The notes below the pieces were generated by a model, which had not been told where the DNA came from, searched no databases, and saw nothing but the letters and a program-made list of their open reading frames with translations. A stretch of DNA of 63,498 nt from Myxococcales bacterium (GTDB taxonomy: Bacteria > Myxococcota_A > UBA9160 > SZUA-336), in contig JABSQV010000008.1 in the NCBI GenBank assembly GCA_013215565.1, positions 48,002 through 111,499 on the forward strand. The letters are read 5' to 3'. A program made the translations under genes and the position numbers. Position 1 is the first letter of the stretch. Each line of letters starts with the position of its first letter. Shown here in pieces: positions 7,466 through 16,956 of the stretch.

Positions 7466-9028
7466 CTAGGGCCGGAGTCCTCGGGCCTTCGGTCCGCGGG
7501 GCTCCGAGGCCACGATCTCGGCCGCCCGGCGTGCGAACTCCACGAGCAGCGGCCGGGTCTCGCGCGGGTCGATGATCTCTTCCACGCCGAAGGCTTCGGC
7601 CGTGAGCAGCGGATCGCGCAGCGCGGAGAGCTTCTCCTCGAGTTCGCGGCGCAGTGCGTCGGGATCCGGCGCCGCCTGAAGTTGGCGCTTGAAAGCGGCT
7701 TCGACACCGCCCTCGATTGGCAGCGATCCCCACTCGCCCGAGGGCCACGCATAACGGGGACTCGAACGGGTGTGGTTAGAGTGGCCGGCGCCCGCGACGC
7801 CGAAGGCTTTGCGGACGATGATCGAGCACCACGGCACCGTGGCTTGATAGACGGCCGAAAGTGCACGTACGCCCTTGCGGATCGTCCCGAGCTTCTCGGC
7901 CTCGATTCCGATCAGGAAGCCGGGGTTGTCGACGAAGTTCACCACCGGAAGCCCGAAGGTGTCGCAGATGTCTACGAAGCGCGTCATCTTTTCGGCTGCG
8001 GCGGCATCGATGGAGCCAGCCGCAAAGTACGGATCGTTCGCCATTACGCCCAGCGCGATGCCGTCCATGCGCGCGAGCCCCGTGACCAGAGGCCGGCCGA
8101 AGTAGCGCCCGATCTCGAAGAAGGATGCCCGGTCCAGCACCAGCGCCAGGATCTCTCGAATGTCGTAGACCTTGCGACGGTCGCGCGGAACGATCGACAG
8201 CAACGCCTCCTCGCGCCGCTCCGGGTCATCCTCGGGCGTGAGCCGCGGTGGTGCTTCGTAGACCGAGGTGGGGAGATAGGACAGGAAGCGTCGGATCGCC
8301 TCGAACGCCTCTTCCTCGCTGTCGACCTCGTTGTCCACGGCACCGCTCCCGTGGGCGTGAATGTGTGAGCCGCCCAGTTCTTGCTTCTCGACCTGGCGGC
8401 CGAAGGCGCGGTATACGACGGGCGGACCCGCCACGAAGAGCTGGCTGGTCTCGCGCACCATGACCGAGAAGTGCGAAGCGGCCACGCGTGCAGCTCCGAG
8501 TCCGGCCACGGGTCCGAGCGCCGCTCCCACGACGGGAACTTCCGAGAGCAGCGCCACCGAGACATCCCAGTCGGGGTTGGCGGGTACGTAGGAGCGCATC
8601 ATCGCCGACGTGGTCTTCACGCTGCCGCCGCCGCCGGTCCCATCGACCAGCCGCACGACCGGGATCCGCAGTTCGCGTGCGGTCTTCTCGCTCCAGCCCA
8701 TTTTGTTGCCGATGGCCCCGTCCGAGGCACCGCCGCGTACGGTAAAGTCGTCGCACCCGATCACGACCGGGCGGCCCTCGATCGTGCCGCGCCCGGTCAC
8801 GAAGTTGGAGGGCGTAAAACTCTTGATCTTGCCATCCTCATCGTACTGGACCTTGCTCGCGAGACTGCCGGTCTCGCGGAAAGAGCCGGGATCGAGCATC
8901 CGGTCGATCCGCTCGCGCACGGGAAGCCGTCCGGCCTCGACGTGGCGCGCGACGCGCTCCGGGCCGCCCATCTCTCTCGCGCGTTCTCGGCGCCGAGCAA
9001 TTTCGTCGAGTTCGGGCTTCCAACTCAC
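7466..9028 (-). CDS. Acyl-CoA carboxylase, carboxyltransferase (beta) subunit
   Basis: A 520-residue biotin-dependent carboxyltransferase of the MccB/PccB type, with both crotonase-like halves present. It contains the family N-terminal RVARHVEAGRLPVRERIDRMLD, SDGAIGNKMGWSEKTARELRIPVVRLVDGTGG in the N half, and MTRFVDICDTFGLPVVNFVDNPGFLIG plus the acceptor-binding part in the C half. It transfers carboxylate from biotin to an acyl-CoA. The start is GTG 9028; the upstream frame extension lacks homology. No biotin carboxylase lies beside it, so it must borrow the biotin subunit from elsewhere, possibly the one at 44.3-46.3 kb. It is divergent from the symporter gene. Acyl-CoA specificity is not predictable. 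Confidence 0.9.
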   Translation of the reverse strand: MSWKPELDEIARRRERAREMGGPERVARHVEAGRLPVRERIDRMLDPGSFRETGSLASKVQYDEDGKIKSFTPSNFVTGRGTIEGRPVVIGCDDFTVRGGASDGAIGNKMGWSEKTARELRIPVVRLVDGTGGGGSVKTTSAMMRSYVPANPDWDVSVALLSEVPVVGAALGPVAGLGAARVAASHFSVMVRETSQLFVAGPPVVYRAFGRQVEKQELGGSHIHAHGSGAVDNEVDSEEEAFEAIRRFLSYLPTSVYEAPPRLTPEDDPERREEALLSIVPRDRRKVYDIREILALVLDRASFFEIGRYFGRPLVTGLARMDGIALGVMANDPYFAAGSIDAAAAEKMTRFVDICDTFGLPVVNFVDNPGFLIGIEAEKLGTIRKGVRALSAVYQATVPWCSIIVRKAFGVAGAGHSNHTRSSPRYAWPSGEWGSLPIEGGVEAAFKRQLQAAPDPDALRRELEEKLSALRDPLLTAEAFGVEEIIDPRETRPLLVEFARRAAEIVASEPRGPKARGLRP

Positions 9029-9112
9029 GCAGCCAATTGTACCGCGGTCGGCGTTCGCGCGTGTCGCTTGACAAAGCGCGTCGCCCAACCGAAAAGGGAC
9101 TCGAACTGAGCG

Positions 9113-10603
9113 ATGGCTGAACTCTTCTGGCCCGCCGTGCTCTCGATGAGCGCCTTCTACCTGGCGACCTTTGCGGTCGGGATCTGGGCTTCGCGGCGCG
9201 GACGCCGTAGTGACAGCGAGGGCTCGCTCGCCGATTTCATGCTCGCCGGGCGCTCGCTGCCGCCCTGGATTGCGCTCTGTACCATGACGGCCACCTGGGT
9301 GGGTGGTGGATACATCAACGGCACGGCGGAGAGGAGCTTCAGCGAGGGCGTCTTCTGGGGCGCCCAGGCCGGGGTCGGCTACGCGCTGAGCCTGGTGGTC
9401 GGAGGCCTGGTGTTTGCGCGCAGCATGCGGCGGCGCGGCTTCTCGACACTCATTGATCCTTTCGAGCGGCGCTACGGACCGCGCGTAGCCGCGATCCTGA
9501 TGCTGCCCGCCGTCCTCGCAGAACTCTTCTGGAGCGGCGCGATCCTGGTCGCCCTCGGCTCGACCTTCAGCGTGATCCTGGGGCTCGAGCTTCCGGTCGC
9601 GATTCTGGGCTCCGCCGCCATCGGCATCGCGTATACGGCGCTCGGCGGACTCCGCGCCGTCGCTTATACCGACCTGTTGCAACTCGCCCTGATCTTCGTG
9701 GGTCTGGGCGTCGCGGTCCCGTTCGTGGTGGGGGAGGCGGGCGGGTTGGCTGACGTCTGGGCAGCCGGAACTGCCTCGGCTTCGCTGTCGTCGCTCGAAG
9801 TGCTTTCCTACACGGATTGGAGCCTGCTGTTGATCCTGGGCGGCATCCCGTGGAACGTCTACTTCCAGCGGGTTCTCGCGTGCCGGGACGAGCGCGCGGC
9901 CGCGCGAACCTCGATTATGGCCGGCGCGATCTGTGCTATCGCGGCCGTGCCTCCGCTGCTGCTCGGCCTGGCCGCGATGCAGATCGACTGGAACAGTCTC
10001 GGGCCGGAACCGGGGCTGCTCGCGGCACAGCTCGACGAGTCACCGGCGCTGGTGCTGCCATTTCTGCTGCGCTACGGCGTACCGGTCTGGGTTGCCGTAC
10101 TCGGCCTGGGTGCGATTGCGGCCGCGGTCATGTCGTCGATCGACTCTTCGATGTTGTCGGCTGCGTCGATGCTCACCTGGAACGGGTACCGAAAGGGGAT
10201 CCGGCCCCAGGCGGGGCCCACGGAGATTCGGCGCGTGCTGCGCATCGCGATCGTGATCCTGGGTACGGCCGCGACCTGGGTTGCGTTCGAGGTTTCGAGC
10301 GTCGCCGCGCTCTGGTACCTGTGCGGGGACCTCGTCTACTGCGTGCTCTTCCCGCAGCTCACGCTCGCGCTCTTCGACCGTCGCGCCAACTGGATCGGGG
10401 CGCTTGCGGGTCTCGGCGTTTCGGTACTGCTGCGGCTCGGCGGCGGGGATCCGACGCTGGCACTCGAGCCGCTCCTACCCTATCCGGACTGGGACGGGGC
10501 GTTTCCGTTCCGGACGCTGGCGATGCTCGCCGGGCTCGCGACTGCCTGGGGAATCTCGCGCGCGACCGCACGGCGGGCACCGCCGCAGTCGCTCGACGGC
10601 TGA
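9113..10603 (+). CDS. Sodium:solute symporter (SSS family)
   Basis: A 496-residue polytopic inner-membrane protein with about 13 hydrophobic segments and the SSS hallmarks: FMLAGRSLPPWIALCTMTATWVGGGYINGTAE near the N terminus, GGLRAVAYTDLLQL in the middle and MSSIDSSMLSAASMLTWN, a sodium-site-like Ser/Asp helix, later. It imports a solute with Na+. The choline/proline-like branch is suggested by WVGGGYINGTAE, but the substrate cannot be fixed. The start ATG 9113 is about 85 bases from the divergent carboxyltransferase start. A perfect TTGACA occurs at 9068-9073, but the matching -10 is poor. Confidence 0.9.
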   Translation: MAELFWPAVLSMSAFYLATFAVGIWASRRGRRSDSEGSLADFMLAGRSLPPWIALCTMTATWVGGGYINGTAERSFSEGVFWGAQAGVGYALSLVVGGLVFARSMRRRGFSTLIDPFERRYGPRVAAILMLPAVLAELFWSGAILVALGSTFSVILGLELPVAILGSAAIGIAYTALGGLRAVAYTDLLQLALIFVGLGVAVPFVVGEAGGLADVWAAGTASASLSSLEVLSYTDWSLLLILGGIPWNVYFQRVLACRDERAAARTSIMAGAICAIAAVPPLLLGLAAMQIDWNSLGPEPGLLAAQLDESPALVLPFLLRYGVPVWVAVLGLGAIAAAVMSSIDSSMLSAASMLTWNGYRKGIRPQAGPTEIRRVLRIAIVILGTAATWVAFEVSSVAALWYLCGDLVYCVLFPQLTLALFDRRANWIGALAGLGVSVLLRLGGGDPTLALEPLLPYPDWDGAFPFRTLAMLAGLATAWGISRATARRAPPQSLDG

Positions 10604-10626
10604 GTCGCTGCCCTTCCGGCGGCTGC

Positions 10627-11586
10627 CTATCGCAACGCAGCGTCGCGGGTGTCGCCGCGCGCTCTCGCGGCCCCGCGGACCCGGAGCGCGACCTCGCGAC
10701 AGGCACGCAGCAGCTGCGCGGCGAACTCCGGCGTGGTGCAGGCGAGGTGGCCGTCTGCGAGTGGGTAGACGCTCGCTCCGGGGATGCGTTCCGCCATCTG
10801 GAACTGTTGGGCCGGATCCATCGCGACGTCCTGGGTCGTGACCACGACCGCGCTGGGAACGTCGATTTCGTGAATCCAATCCCCGGCGGAGAAGGAGCCG
10901 AGTTCCCGTCCCGCCTCGAGCAACATCCGCCAGTCGTGCCGGGCCATTTCGCTCGCGGCCCAGCGGCGCAAGGTCTTGGGCGGCGCGGGCCGAGAAGCCG
11001 GCCAGAGTGCCCGGAGCATCGACCGGGGGAACTGCGTCGAGACCTGGGCCAGCCGCGTGGTTCCGGCCAGCGCCGACATGGTGGCCGATACGAGGATGCG
11101 GGTTCGCAGCGCCGGGATCAGCGACGGTCCCGTTGCGCAGAGCACGAGCCCCGATACGAGCTCCGGGTGCCGCCGCCAGAGCAGCTGTGCCACTGCGCCT
11201 CCCATCGAGTAGCCGGCCGCGATGACGGGTCCCGAGTCGAGTTCCGTGATCAGGTCGGCCGCGTCCTCGGCGCAGTCTTCCAGCCGGAAGCGGCTCCAGC
11301 TGCGGATTCCGCGCCCGTGTCCGCGCAGGTCGGGTGCAATGACGCGAAAGCTGCGTCCCAGGGCGTCGAAGGCCGGGTACCAGTTCAGGCCGCCGGTTGC
11401 GATCCATCCGTGAAGCAGCAACAGGGTGGGGGCCCCGGGCGGACCTTCCGTCTCGCGGAAGAAGCTCCGGCCCCGGTAGAGGTCGATCGGGCGGCCGGGA
11501 GGAATTCCGTCGAGCGACGGCAACCCGGTCCGGGTTTCCGCTGAAGCACGCGGCGCGCCCTCGCTCCACGGTCCGATCTGGATCAT
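10627..11586 (-). CDS. Alpha/beta hydrolase
   Basis: An alpha/beta-hydrolase-fold protein of 319 residues from ATG 11586 (a GTG at 11631 would add 15). The oxyanion-hole motif LLLLHGWIATGG, the nucleophile elbow GYSMGG, the acid in VVTTQDVAMDP and the catalytic His in DGHLACT are all present in order. DLRGHGRG follows the usual second-strand pattern. Likely an esterase or lipase-like enzyme in the cytoplasm. It is transcribed away from the wax-ester-synthase gene, with about 280 bases between them that hold no other gene I can see. Confidence 0.85.
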   Translation of the reverse strand: MIQIGPWSEGAPRASAETRTGLPSLDGIPPGRPIDLYRGRSFFRETEGPPGAPTLLLLHGWIATGGLNWYPAFDALGRSFRVIAPDLRGHGRGIRSWSRFRLEDCAEDAADLITELDSGPVIAAGYSMGGAVAQLLWRRHPELVSGLVLCATGPSLIPALRTRILVSATMSALAGTTRLAQVSTQFPRSMLRALWPASRPAPPKTLRRWAASEMARHDWRMLLEAGRELGSFSAGDWIHEIDVPSAVVVTTQDVAMDPAQQFQMAERIPGASVYPLADGHLACTTPEFAAQLLRACREVALRVRGAARARGDTRDAALR

Positions 11587-11863
11587 CACTTCTTGCCCAC
11601 CCAGCAGTTCCCGGCAGATCGTGCCGAACACCCTGGGGGGGCAGCTCCAAGTATGGCGAATATCGCGGACCGAGACAGGCCCCTCCAGTTTGGGACCGGT
11701 CTCCTTACTTCAGAAGTGGTCGCGGAGGCCCGGGGGTGTCGCGGCCGGCCAGGCTCGCGGCGAACTCGCTGACCCGCGCGCTCGCCAGTGCAGGCTGATT
11801 CACGCATAATCGCGGCCCGGAGCAACCCTGCGTGCCGGCCCTGGCACTGCGCGGAAATCAGGC

Positions 11864-13330
11864 ATGGCGCGCTACAACTACGACCGCCTCTCGAGCCAGG
11901 ACGCGAGCTTCCTGATCTTCGAGAAGAAGCACCTGCACATGCACGTGTCTGCGACCCAGGTCTACGAGGTGGGCCCGCTGCGCACCGAGGGCGGCGGCAT
12001 CGACATCGATGCCTACAAGACTGCGATCGCGAGTGTGCTCCACCGCGTGCCGCGCTACCGGCAGAAGCTCAAGTGGATCCCGCTCTGGAACCACCCGGTC
12101 TGGATCGATGACCGGCAGTTCAACATCGACTACCACATTCGCCACACGAGCCTGCCGCGCCCCGGGAGCGAACGCCAACTCAAGCACCTCGCGGCCCGGG
12201 TCATGGCGCAGCAACTCGATCGGGACCGCCCGCTCTGGGAGGTCTGGGTGGTCGAGGGGCTCGAGGGTGACCGCTTTGCGGTGATCTCGAAGATTCACCA
12301 CTGCATGATCGACGGGGCGTCGGGCGTGGATCTCTCCTACATCCTGATGTCGACCGAGCCCGACTACGAGCCCCCCGAGGAAGTCCCCGACTTCAACCCG
12401 CGCCCGGAGCCCTCCTACGCGACCCTGGCGCGCGACGAGATCCTGCGGCAATGGAGCCTGCCCTTTCGGGCGGCGAGCGACCTGCGTGCGTTCGTGCGGG
12501 ACGCTCAGGATCTGGGGTCCGAGCTGCGTGTGCGGCTCTCTGCGCTGGGCGACCTGCTCGGTGCGTCGTTGCATCCGGTTTCGAAGACCCCGTTCAACGG
12601 AGACCTCGGTCCCCACCGCCGTTTCGACTGGCTCACGATGCAACTTGAGGAGCTGCGCAGCGTACGTCGGAAGCTGGGTTGCTCGCTGAACGACCTCGTA
12701 CTCGCCACGGTCGCGGGCGCGGTCCGCGAGTTCTTCAAACAGCGCCAGGTGGACCCATCGATGATCGACTTTAGGGTTTCGGCACCCGTGAGCGTTCGTC
12801 ACGATGACGAGCGGGGCAAGCTCGGAAACCGCGTGTCCTCCTGGATCGTTCCGTTGCCCCTTGCCGAGGAGGATCCGATCGAGCGGGTCCGTACCATCTA
12901 CCGTACGACGCAGGAGCTCAAGGAGTCTCGCCAGGCCCTGGGGGTCGAGATGATGATGGGGGCCGTAGACTTCCTGGGCACCATGTTGCTCTCCCTCGGT
13001 GCACGAGCCGTGTCGGGTACGGTCAACTCGATCGTGACGAACGTACCCGGGCCCCAGGTTCCGCTCTACATGCTGGGTGCACGCATGCAGTCGATATTTC
13101 CCCAGGTGCCGTTGCTCGATGGGCTGGGTCTCGGCATCGCGCTGATGAGTTACGACGGAAGGCTCTGCTGGGGATTCAATGCGGACTACGAACTCCTGCC
13201 CGACCTAAAGGAGTTCGTGAAGCAGATCGAAGCGTCCTTCGCGGAGTTGAAGCAGGCGGCGGGACTGCGCCAGGTCGCGCGCGAGGAGCGGCCCCTGGTC
13301 GAGACGGAGCGAGTTCGCGGCGCTTCCTAG
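11864..13330 (+). CDS. Wax ester synthase / diacylglycerol acyltransferase (WS/DGAT)
   Basis: A 488-residue bifunctional acyltransferase of the bacterial WS/DGAT family, at the usual length. The N terminus LSSQDASFLIFEKK, the active-site HHCMIDG (His145-Gly151; second His catalytic), and the C-terminal family signatures NDLVLATVAGAVREF, RVSAPVSVR and VPGPQVPLY are visible. It joins acyl-CoA to long-chain alcohols or diacylglycerol to make storage wax esters or triacylglycerol at the inner membrane. ATG 11864 is the natural start. Its presence fits the many acyl-CoA genes in the window and a storage-lipid-forming organism. Confidence 0.93.
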   Translation: MARYNYDRLSSQDASFLIFEKKHLHMHVSATQVYEVGPLRTEGGGIDIDAYKTAIASVLHRVPRYRQKLKWIPLWNHPVWIDDRQFNIDYHIRHTSLPRPGSERQLKHLAARVMAQQLDRDRPLWEVWVVEGLEGDRFAVISKIHHCMIDGASGVDLSYILMSTEPDYEPPEEVPDFNPRPEPSYATLARDEILRQWSLPFRAASDLRAFVRDAQDLGSELRVRLSALGDLLGASLHPVSKTPFNGDLGPHRRFDWLTMQLEELRSVRRKLGCSLNDLVLATVAGAVREFFKQRQVDPSMIDFRVSAPVSVRHDDERGKLGNRVSSWIVPLPLAEEDPIERVRTIYRTTQELKESRQALGVEMMMGAVDFLGTMLLSLGARAVSGTVNSIVTNVPGPQVPLYMLGARMQSIFPQVPLLDGLGLGIALMSYDGRLCWGFNADYELLPDLKEFVKQIEASFAELKQAAGLRQVAREERPLVETERVRGAS

Positions 13331-13380
13331 CACGACTTCAGGGATTCAAGCGCCCCAGCATCAGACGACGGAGGCCGTGC

Positions 13381-15855
13381 ATGAAGCCCGATACCGACGC
13401 TCTCGAGACCCGCATCGCGACGCTGCTTGCCGAGCTGACGCTCGAAGAGAAGGTCTCGATGGCGGCGGGTTCCGACATGTGGCACTCGACCGGCGTCGAG
13501 CGACTGGGAATCCCGGGGCTCAAGCTCAGCGACGGGCCGAATGGCGCGCGCGGAGCCGCCCTGGAGGGGGCGACTTCCGCTTGCTTTCCGTGCGGCACGG
13601 CCCTGGCCGCGACCTGGAACTCGGATCTCGTGTTCGAGGTCGGGGCGGAACTCGGCAACGAACTCAAGAGCAAGGGCGCGCAGTTGCTGCTGGCCCCGAC
13701 CCTGAACATCCACCGCACTCCGCTCGCGGGCCGGAACTTCGAGTGCTTCTCCGAGGATCCCTTCCTGAGTGCCCGGATCGCGGTGGCCTACATCCAGGGG
13801 GTCGGAAGCCGGGGCGTCGGCACCTCGGTCAAGCACTTCGTGTGCAACGACTCGGAGTTCGAACGTATGTCGATCAGTTCGGAGGTCGACGAGCGGGCGC
13901 TGCGAGAGATCTACCTGCCGCCCTTCGAGGCCGCGGTACGCGAGGCCGGTACCTGGTCCGTCATGTCCGCCTACAACGCCGTAAACGGGATCCCGGCGAG
14001 CGACAACGCGCGCCTGCTCACGCAGATCCTCAAAGAGGAGTGGGGCTTCGATGGCTTCGTGGTCTCCGACTGGTATGGCACCAAGAGCACCGTGGGCGCA
14101 GCCCTTGCGGGGCTGGATCTCGAGATGCCGGGCCCGCCGCTGCAGCGGGGGCCCAAGCTGTTGCAGGCGGTGCGGGATGGCGAGGTCGAGGAGTCGGCGA
14201 TCGACGACAAGGTTCGTCGGCTGCTCCGGATTACGCTACGCGCTGGACGCTTCGAGCATCCCGAAGAGGCGGCCGAGCGCTCAGTCGACACGCCCGAGCA
14301 ACGGGCCCTGAACCGGCGCGCGGCCGGCGAGGCGATTGTACTGTTGCGCAACCATCAGCTCCTGCCCCTCGATCCCTCCGGCCTGCGCTCTTTGGCCGTG
14401 ATCGGACCGAACGCCGACACCGCGGTGATTCAAGGAGGGGGCAGTGCCCAGGTCAACGCGCACTATGCGGTGTCTCCCCTGGAGGGCATCCGGTCCCGTT
14501 GCCGGGAAGAGCTCGAGATCGTCTACGAGGCCGGCTGCCTGATTCACAAGACCCTGCCCCCGCTGGATGCGCGCTGGACGGCGCGCGAAGACGGCGAGCC
14601 GGGCCTCGAGGTTGCGTACTTCGCGGGCCTCGAACTCGAGGGCGAAGCCGTGCTCCGCCAGCGCAGTCGCGAGGCCGTATTCAACTGGTTCGGCAGCTTT
14701 GCTCCCGAGGTCGAAGTGAACGCGTTCTCCGCCCGCGTGAGCGCCCGCTTCACGCCGGTCGAGAGCGGTAGCTTTGCCTTCTCTCTCACCAGCGCCGGCC
14801 GCAGCCGCCTGCGGATCGACGGCCGGGAGCTCGTCGACAACTGGACGCGTCAGACCCGGGGCGAGGCCTTTTTCGGGATGGGCAGCAGCGAGGTCCGGGG
14901 AGAGGTCGAACTCGAGGAGGGACGCACTTACCTGCTCGAGGCGGAGTACAGCCGCCAGGATTCGCCGTTGCTCGCCGGACTCAAGGTCGGCTGCCTGCCG
15001 CCGATGCCCGACGACATGCTCGAACGCGCAGTGGCGGCGGCCGCTGCGGCGGATGCGGCCGTCCTGATCGTGGGCCTCAACGCGGAGTGGGAAACCGAGG
15101 GGGTTGACCGCGCTTCGCTCGGGCTTCCGGGATCGCAGGACGAGTTGATCGAAAAGGTGGCGGCTGCAAATTCCCGCACCGTGGTGGTCTTGAACGCGGG
15201 CTCACCGGTCTCGATGGATTGGATCGAGCGGGTTGGTGCGGCACTGCAACTGTGGTACCCGGGTCAGGAGTCCGGGAACGCACTTGCGGACGTGCTCTTC
15301 GGAGATCGGAATCCGAGCGGCCGCCTGCCCACGACCTTTCCGCGTCGGATCGAGGACAACCCCACGCATACGACCTACCCGGGTGAAGACGGAAAGGTGC
15401 GCTACGGAGAGGGGATCTTCGTAGGTTATCGCTACTACGATCGAAAGAAGGTCGACCCGCTCTTCGCGTTCGGTCACGGGCTCTCGTATACGCAGTTCGA
15501 GTACTCGGGGCTCATGCTGAACGCGAGCGAATACTCGGAAGGCGAAACGGTCGAGTTGCGGCTGGACCTCAGGAATTCCGGCGACCGCGTGGGACAGGAG
15601 GTGGTGCAGGTGTATCTGCGCGACGTCGAAGCGAGCCGCGCCCGGCCCGAGAAGGAGCTCAAGGCGTTCGCCAAGATCGCGCTCGAGCCGGGCGAGAAGC
15701 GCACGCTCGAATTTTCGCTCGACCGGCGCGCGCTCTCGAGCTTCGACCCAGCCGCGGCGTCCTTCGTTCCCGAGGCGGGCGAGTTCGAGGTGCTGGTCGG
15801 GGCGTCCTCGCGTGACATCCGCCAACGCGCACGCTTCACGCTGAAGTCGCCCTGA
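13381..15855 (+). CDS. Glycoside hydrolase family 3 beta-glucosidase with PA14 domain
   Basis: An 824-residue GH3 enzyme. An N-terminal TIM-barrel domain carries the nucleophile in FVVSDWYG (Asp230) and KHFVCNDSEFERM. The GH3 C-terminal sandwich begins around LLRNHQLLPLD and is interrupted by a PA14-like insert at about 400-550 (VEVNAFSARVSARFTPVESG, RLRIDGRELVDNW). A fibronectin-III-like domain closes the protein (GHGLSYTQFEYSG to the end). No signal peptide is seen, so it is probably cytoplasmic and hydrolyses imported beta-glucosides, or polyketide or steroid glycosides. ATG 13381 is preceded by GGAGG. Convergent with the barrel-protein gene 18 bases away. Confidence 0.95.
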   Translation: MKPDTDALETRIATLLAELTLEEKVSMAAGSDMWHSTGVERLGIPGLKLSDGPNGARGAALEGATSACFPCGTALAATWNSDLVFEVGAELGNELKSKGAQLLLAPTLNIHRTPLAGRNFECFSEDPFLSARIAVAYIQGVGSRGVGTSVKHFVCNDSEFERMSISSEVDERALREIYLPPFEAAVREAGTWSVMSAYNAVNGIPASDNARLLTQILKEEWGFDGFVVSDWYGTKSTVGAALAGLDLEMPGPPLQRGPKLLQAVRDGEVEESAIDDKVRRLLRITLRAGRFEHPEEAAERSVDTPEQRALNRRAAGEAIVLLRNHQLLPLDPSGLRSLAVIGPNADTAVIQGGGSAQVNAHYAVSPLEGIRSRCREELEIVYEAGCLIHKTLPPLDARWTAREDGEPGLEVAYFAGLELEGEAVLRQRSREAVFNWFGSFAPEVEVNAFSARVSARFTPVESGSFAFSLTSAGRSRLRIDGRELVDNWTRQTRGEAFFGMGSSEVRGEVELEEGRTYLLEAEYSRQDSPLLAGLKVGCLPPMPDDMLERAVAAAAAADAAVLIVGLNAEWETEGVDRASLGLPGSQDELIEKVAAANSRTVVVLNAGSPVSMDWIERVGAALQLWYPGQESGNALADVLFGDRNPSGRLPTTFPRRIEDNPTHTTYPGEDGKVRYGEGIFVGYRYYDRKKVDPLFAFGHGLSYTQFEYSGLMLNASEYSEGETVELRLDLRNSGDRVGQEVVQVYLRDVEASRARPEKELKAFAKIALEPGEKRTLEFSLDRRALSSFDPAAASFVPEAGEFEVLVGASSRDIRQRARFTLKSP

Positions 15856-15873
15856 CCCGGGTTCTGCGATTCC

Positions 15874-16692
15874 TCAGAAGCGGAAATCGAGAGAGAAGAG
15901 GAACCCCTCGAGATCGAGGTCCGCATCGGCGGTCCGTGCCACGAATTTGAAATTCGAGCGGCGGTAGCGCGCGGTGAGCAGCAGGTTGGGGTTCAGGCTC
16001 AGGCTCGCGCCCGCGGTCCCGTCTAAGACGCGCGCATCGTCGAGGATCCCCCAGCCCCCGGCCAGGAAGGCCTTGGCCTCGACGAAAAAGGTCAGGCGTG
16101 CGAATGGGCTCGCTTCGATCCTCAGGCCCGAGAGCGGAATCGGGACCAGGAAGCTCTCCTTGACTGCGGAATTGAGCAGGTCGAGGTCGATGGTGTCCAT
16201 GAGTCCCCCGATCACGCTGACCTGGACCACCGGGGCGACCATCCAGTTGCGCCCGATTCGAAAGCGGTAGCCCAGGGCGACATCGTAGGTTTCGAGGTCC
16301 AGTTTGCTCTGGACGCGATCGCCAGAGCTGAACGTCATGCCGTCGATGACCGTGGAGCTGTCCAGAACGGTCTCGCCCCCGAAAGAGAGCGGCAGGTAGC
16401 CGAACCGCAGAAGCGCGTTGCCGGGCTTCAACTCGAGTGCCCCCGTGAAGCTCTCACTCCGTTCGAGTTCGATCCCCGCACCGAGATCGATCGTGCTGGA
16501 TTCCTCTTCGGCGCCCCACGCCAGGCCGCCCGCGAGCCCGAAGTTCGACCTTCCGCCCGAGAACGTCATGCTCCAGTCTTCGCGCTCCTCGAAGCCGAAG
16601 CCCCACTGTGCGCTCGCGCCGCGCGGGAGCGTGGCGAGGGCCAGCGCAGAACAGAGCAAGCACCAGGCCAACTGCAGAAGTCGAGGTTGCAT
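15874..16692 (-). CDS. Outer-membrane beta-barrel protein, function unknown
   Basis: A 272-residue protein with a clear signal peptide from ATG 16692 (MQPRLLQLAWCLLCSALALA, cleavage after RGASA). The mature part alternates polar and hydrophobic residues in short strands rich in Gly and aromatic residues (FGLAGGLAWGAE, YDVALGYRFRIG, LTARYRRSNFKF) and ends LFSLDFRF. The final Phe is the signal recognised by the BAM complex for outer-membrane barrels. I infer an 8-12-stranded barrel; no family is recognised. A TTG 18 bases upstream is a less likely start. Its presence supports a diderm cell envelope. Confidence 0.75.
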   Translation of the reverse strand: MQPRLLQLAWCLLCSALALATLPRGASAQWGFGFEEREDWSMTFSGGRSNFGLAGGLAWGAEEESSTIDLGAGIELERSESFTGALELKPGNALLRFGYLPLSFGGETVLDSSTVIDGMTFSSGDRVQSKLDLETYDVALGYRFRIGRNWMVAPVVQVSVIGGLMDTIDLDLLNSAVKESFLVPIPLSGLRIEASPFARLTFFVEAKAFLAGGWGILDDARVLDGTAGASLSLNPNLLLTARYRRSNFKFVARTADADLDLEGFLFSLDFRF

Positions 16693-16956
16693 TCGAGAAG
16701 TCGTCGCCAACCTTCCGGTATCGGACGGTTCTGCGGCGTGGCTTGACCCTCCGACCAGAGGGTCCGCGCCGGTGCGCGCCCGGAGTCGCGCAGCACCGCC
16801 GCCGGGTTTGGCTGCCTGTTGCGCGCTGTGTGCGGTTCCGGTTCCGGGCCACGAGGACCCGAGCAGCGCACGGCCTGCACCTCGCTTTCCGCCGACGGCG
16901 TAGAGTAGGATGGGCGTGTGGCCCGGTGGTGGTGCGGGCAGTTAGGAGTATTTCTC

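Noticed and set aside
9068-9073. Perfect TTGACA as a promoter -35 for the symporter gene
   Set aside because: No acceptable -10 lies 16-18 bases downstream (GAAAAG), so I do not annotate a promoter.
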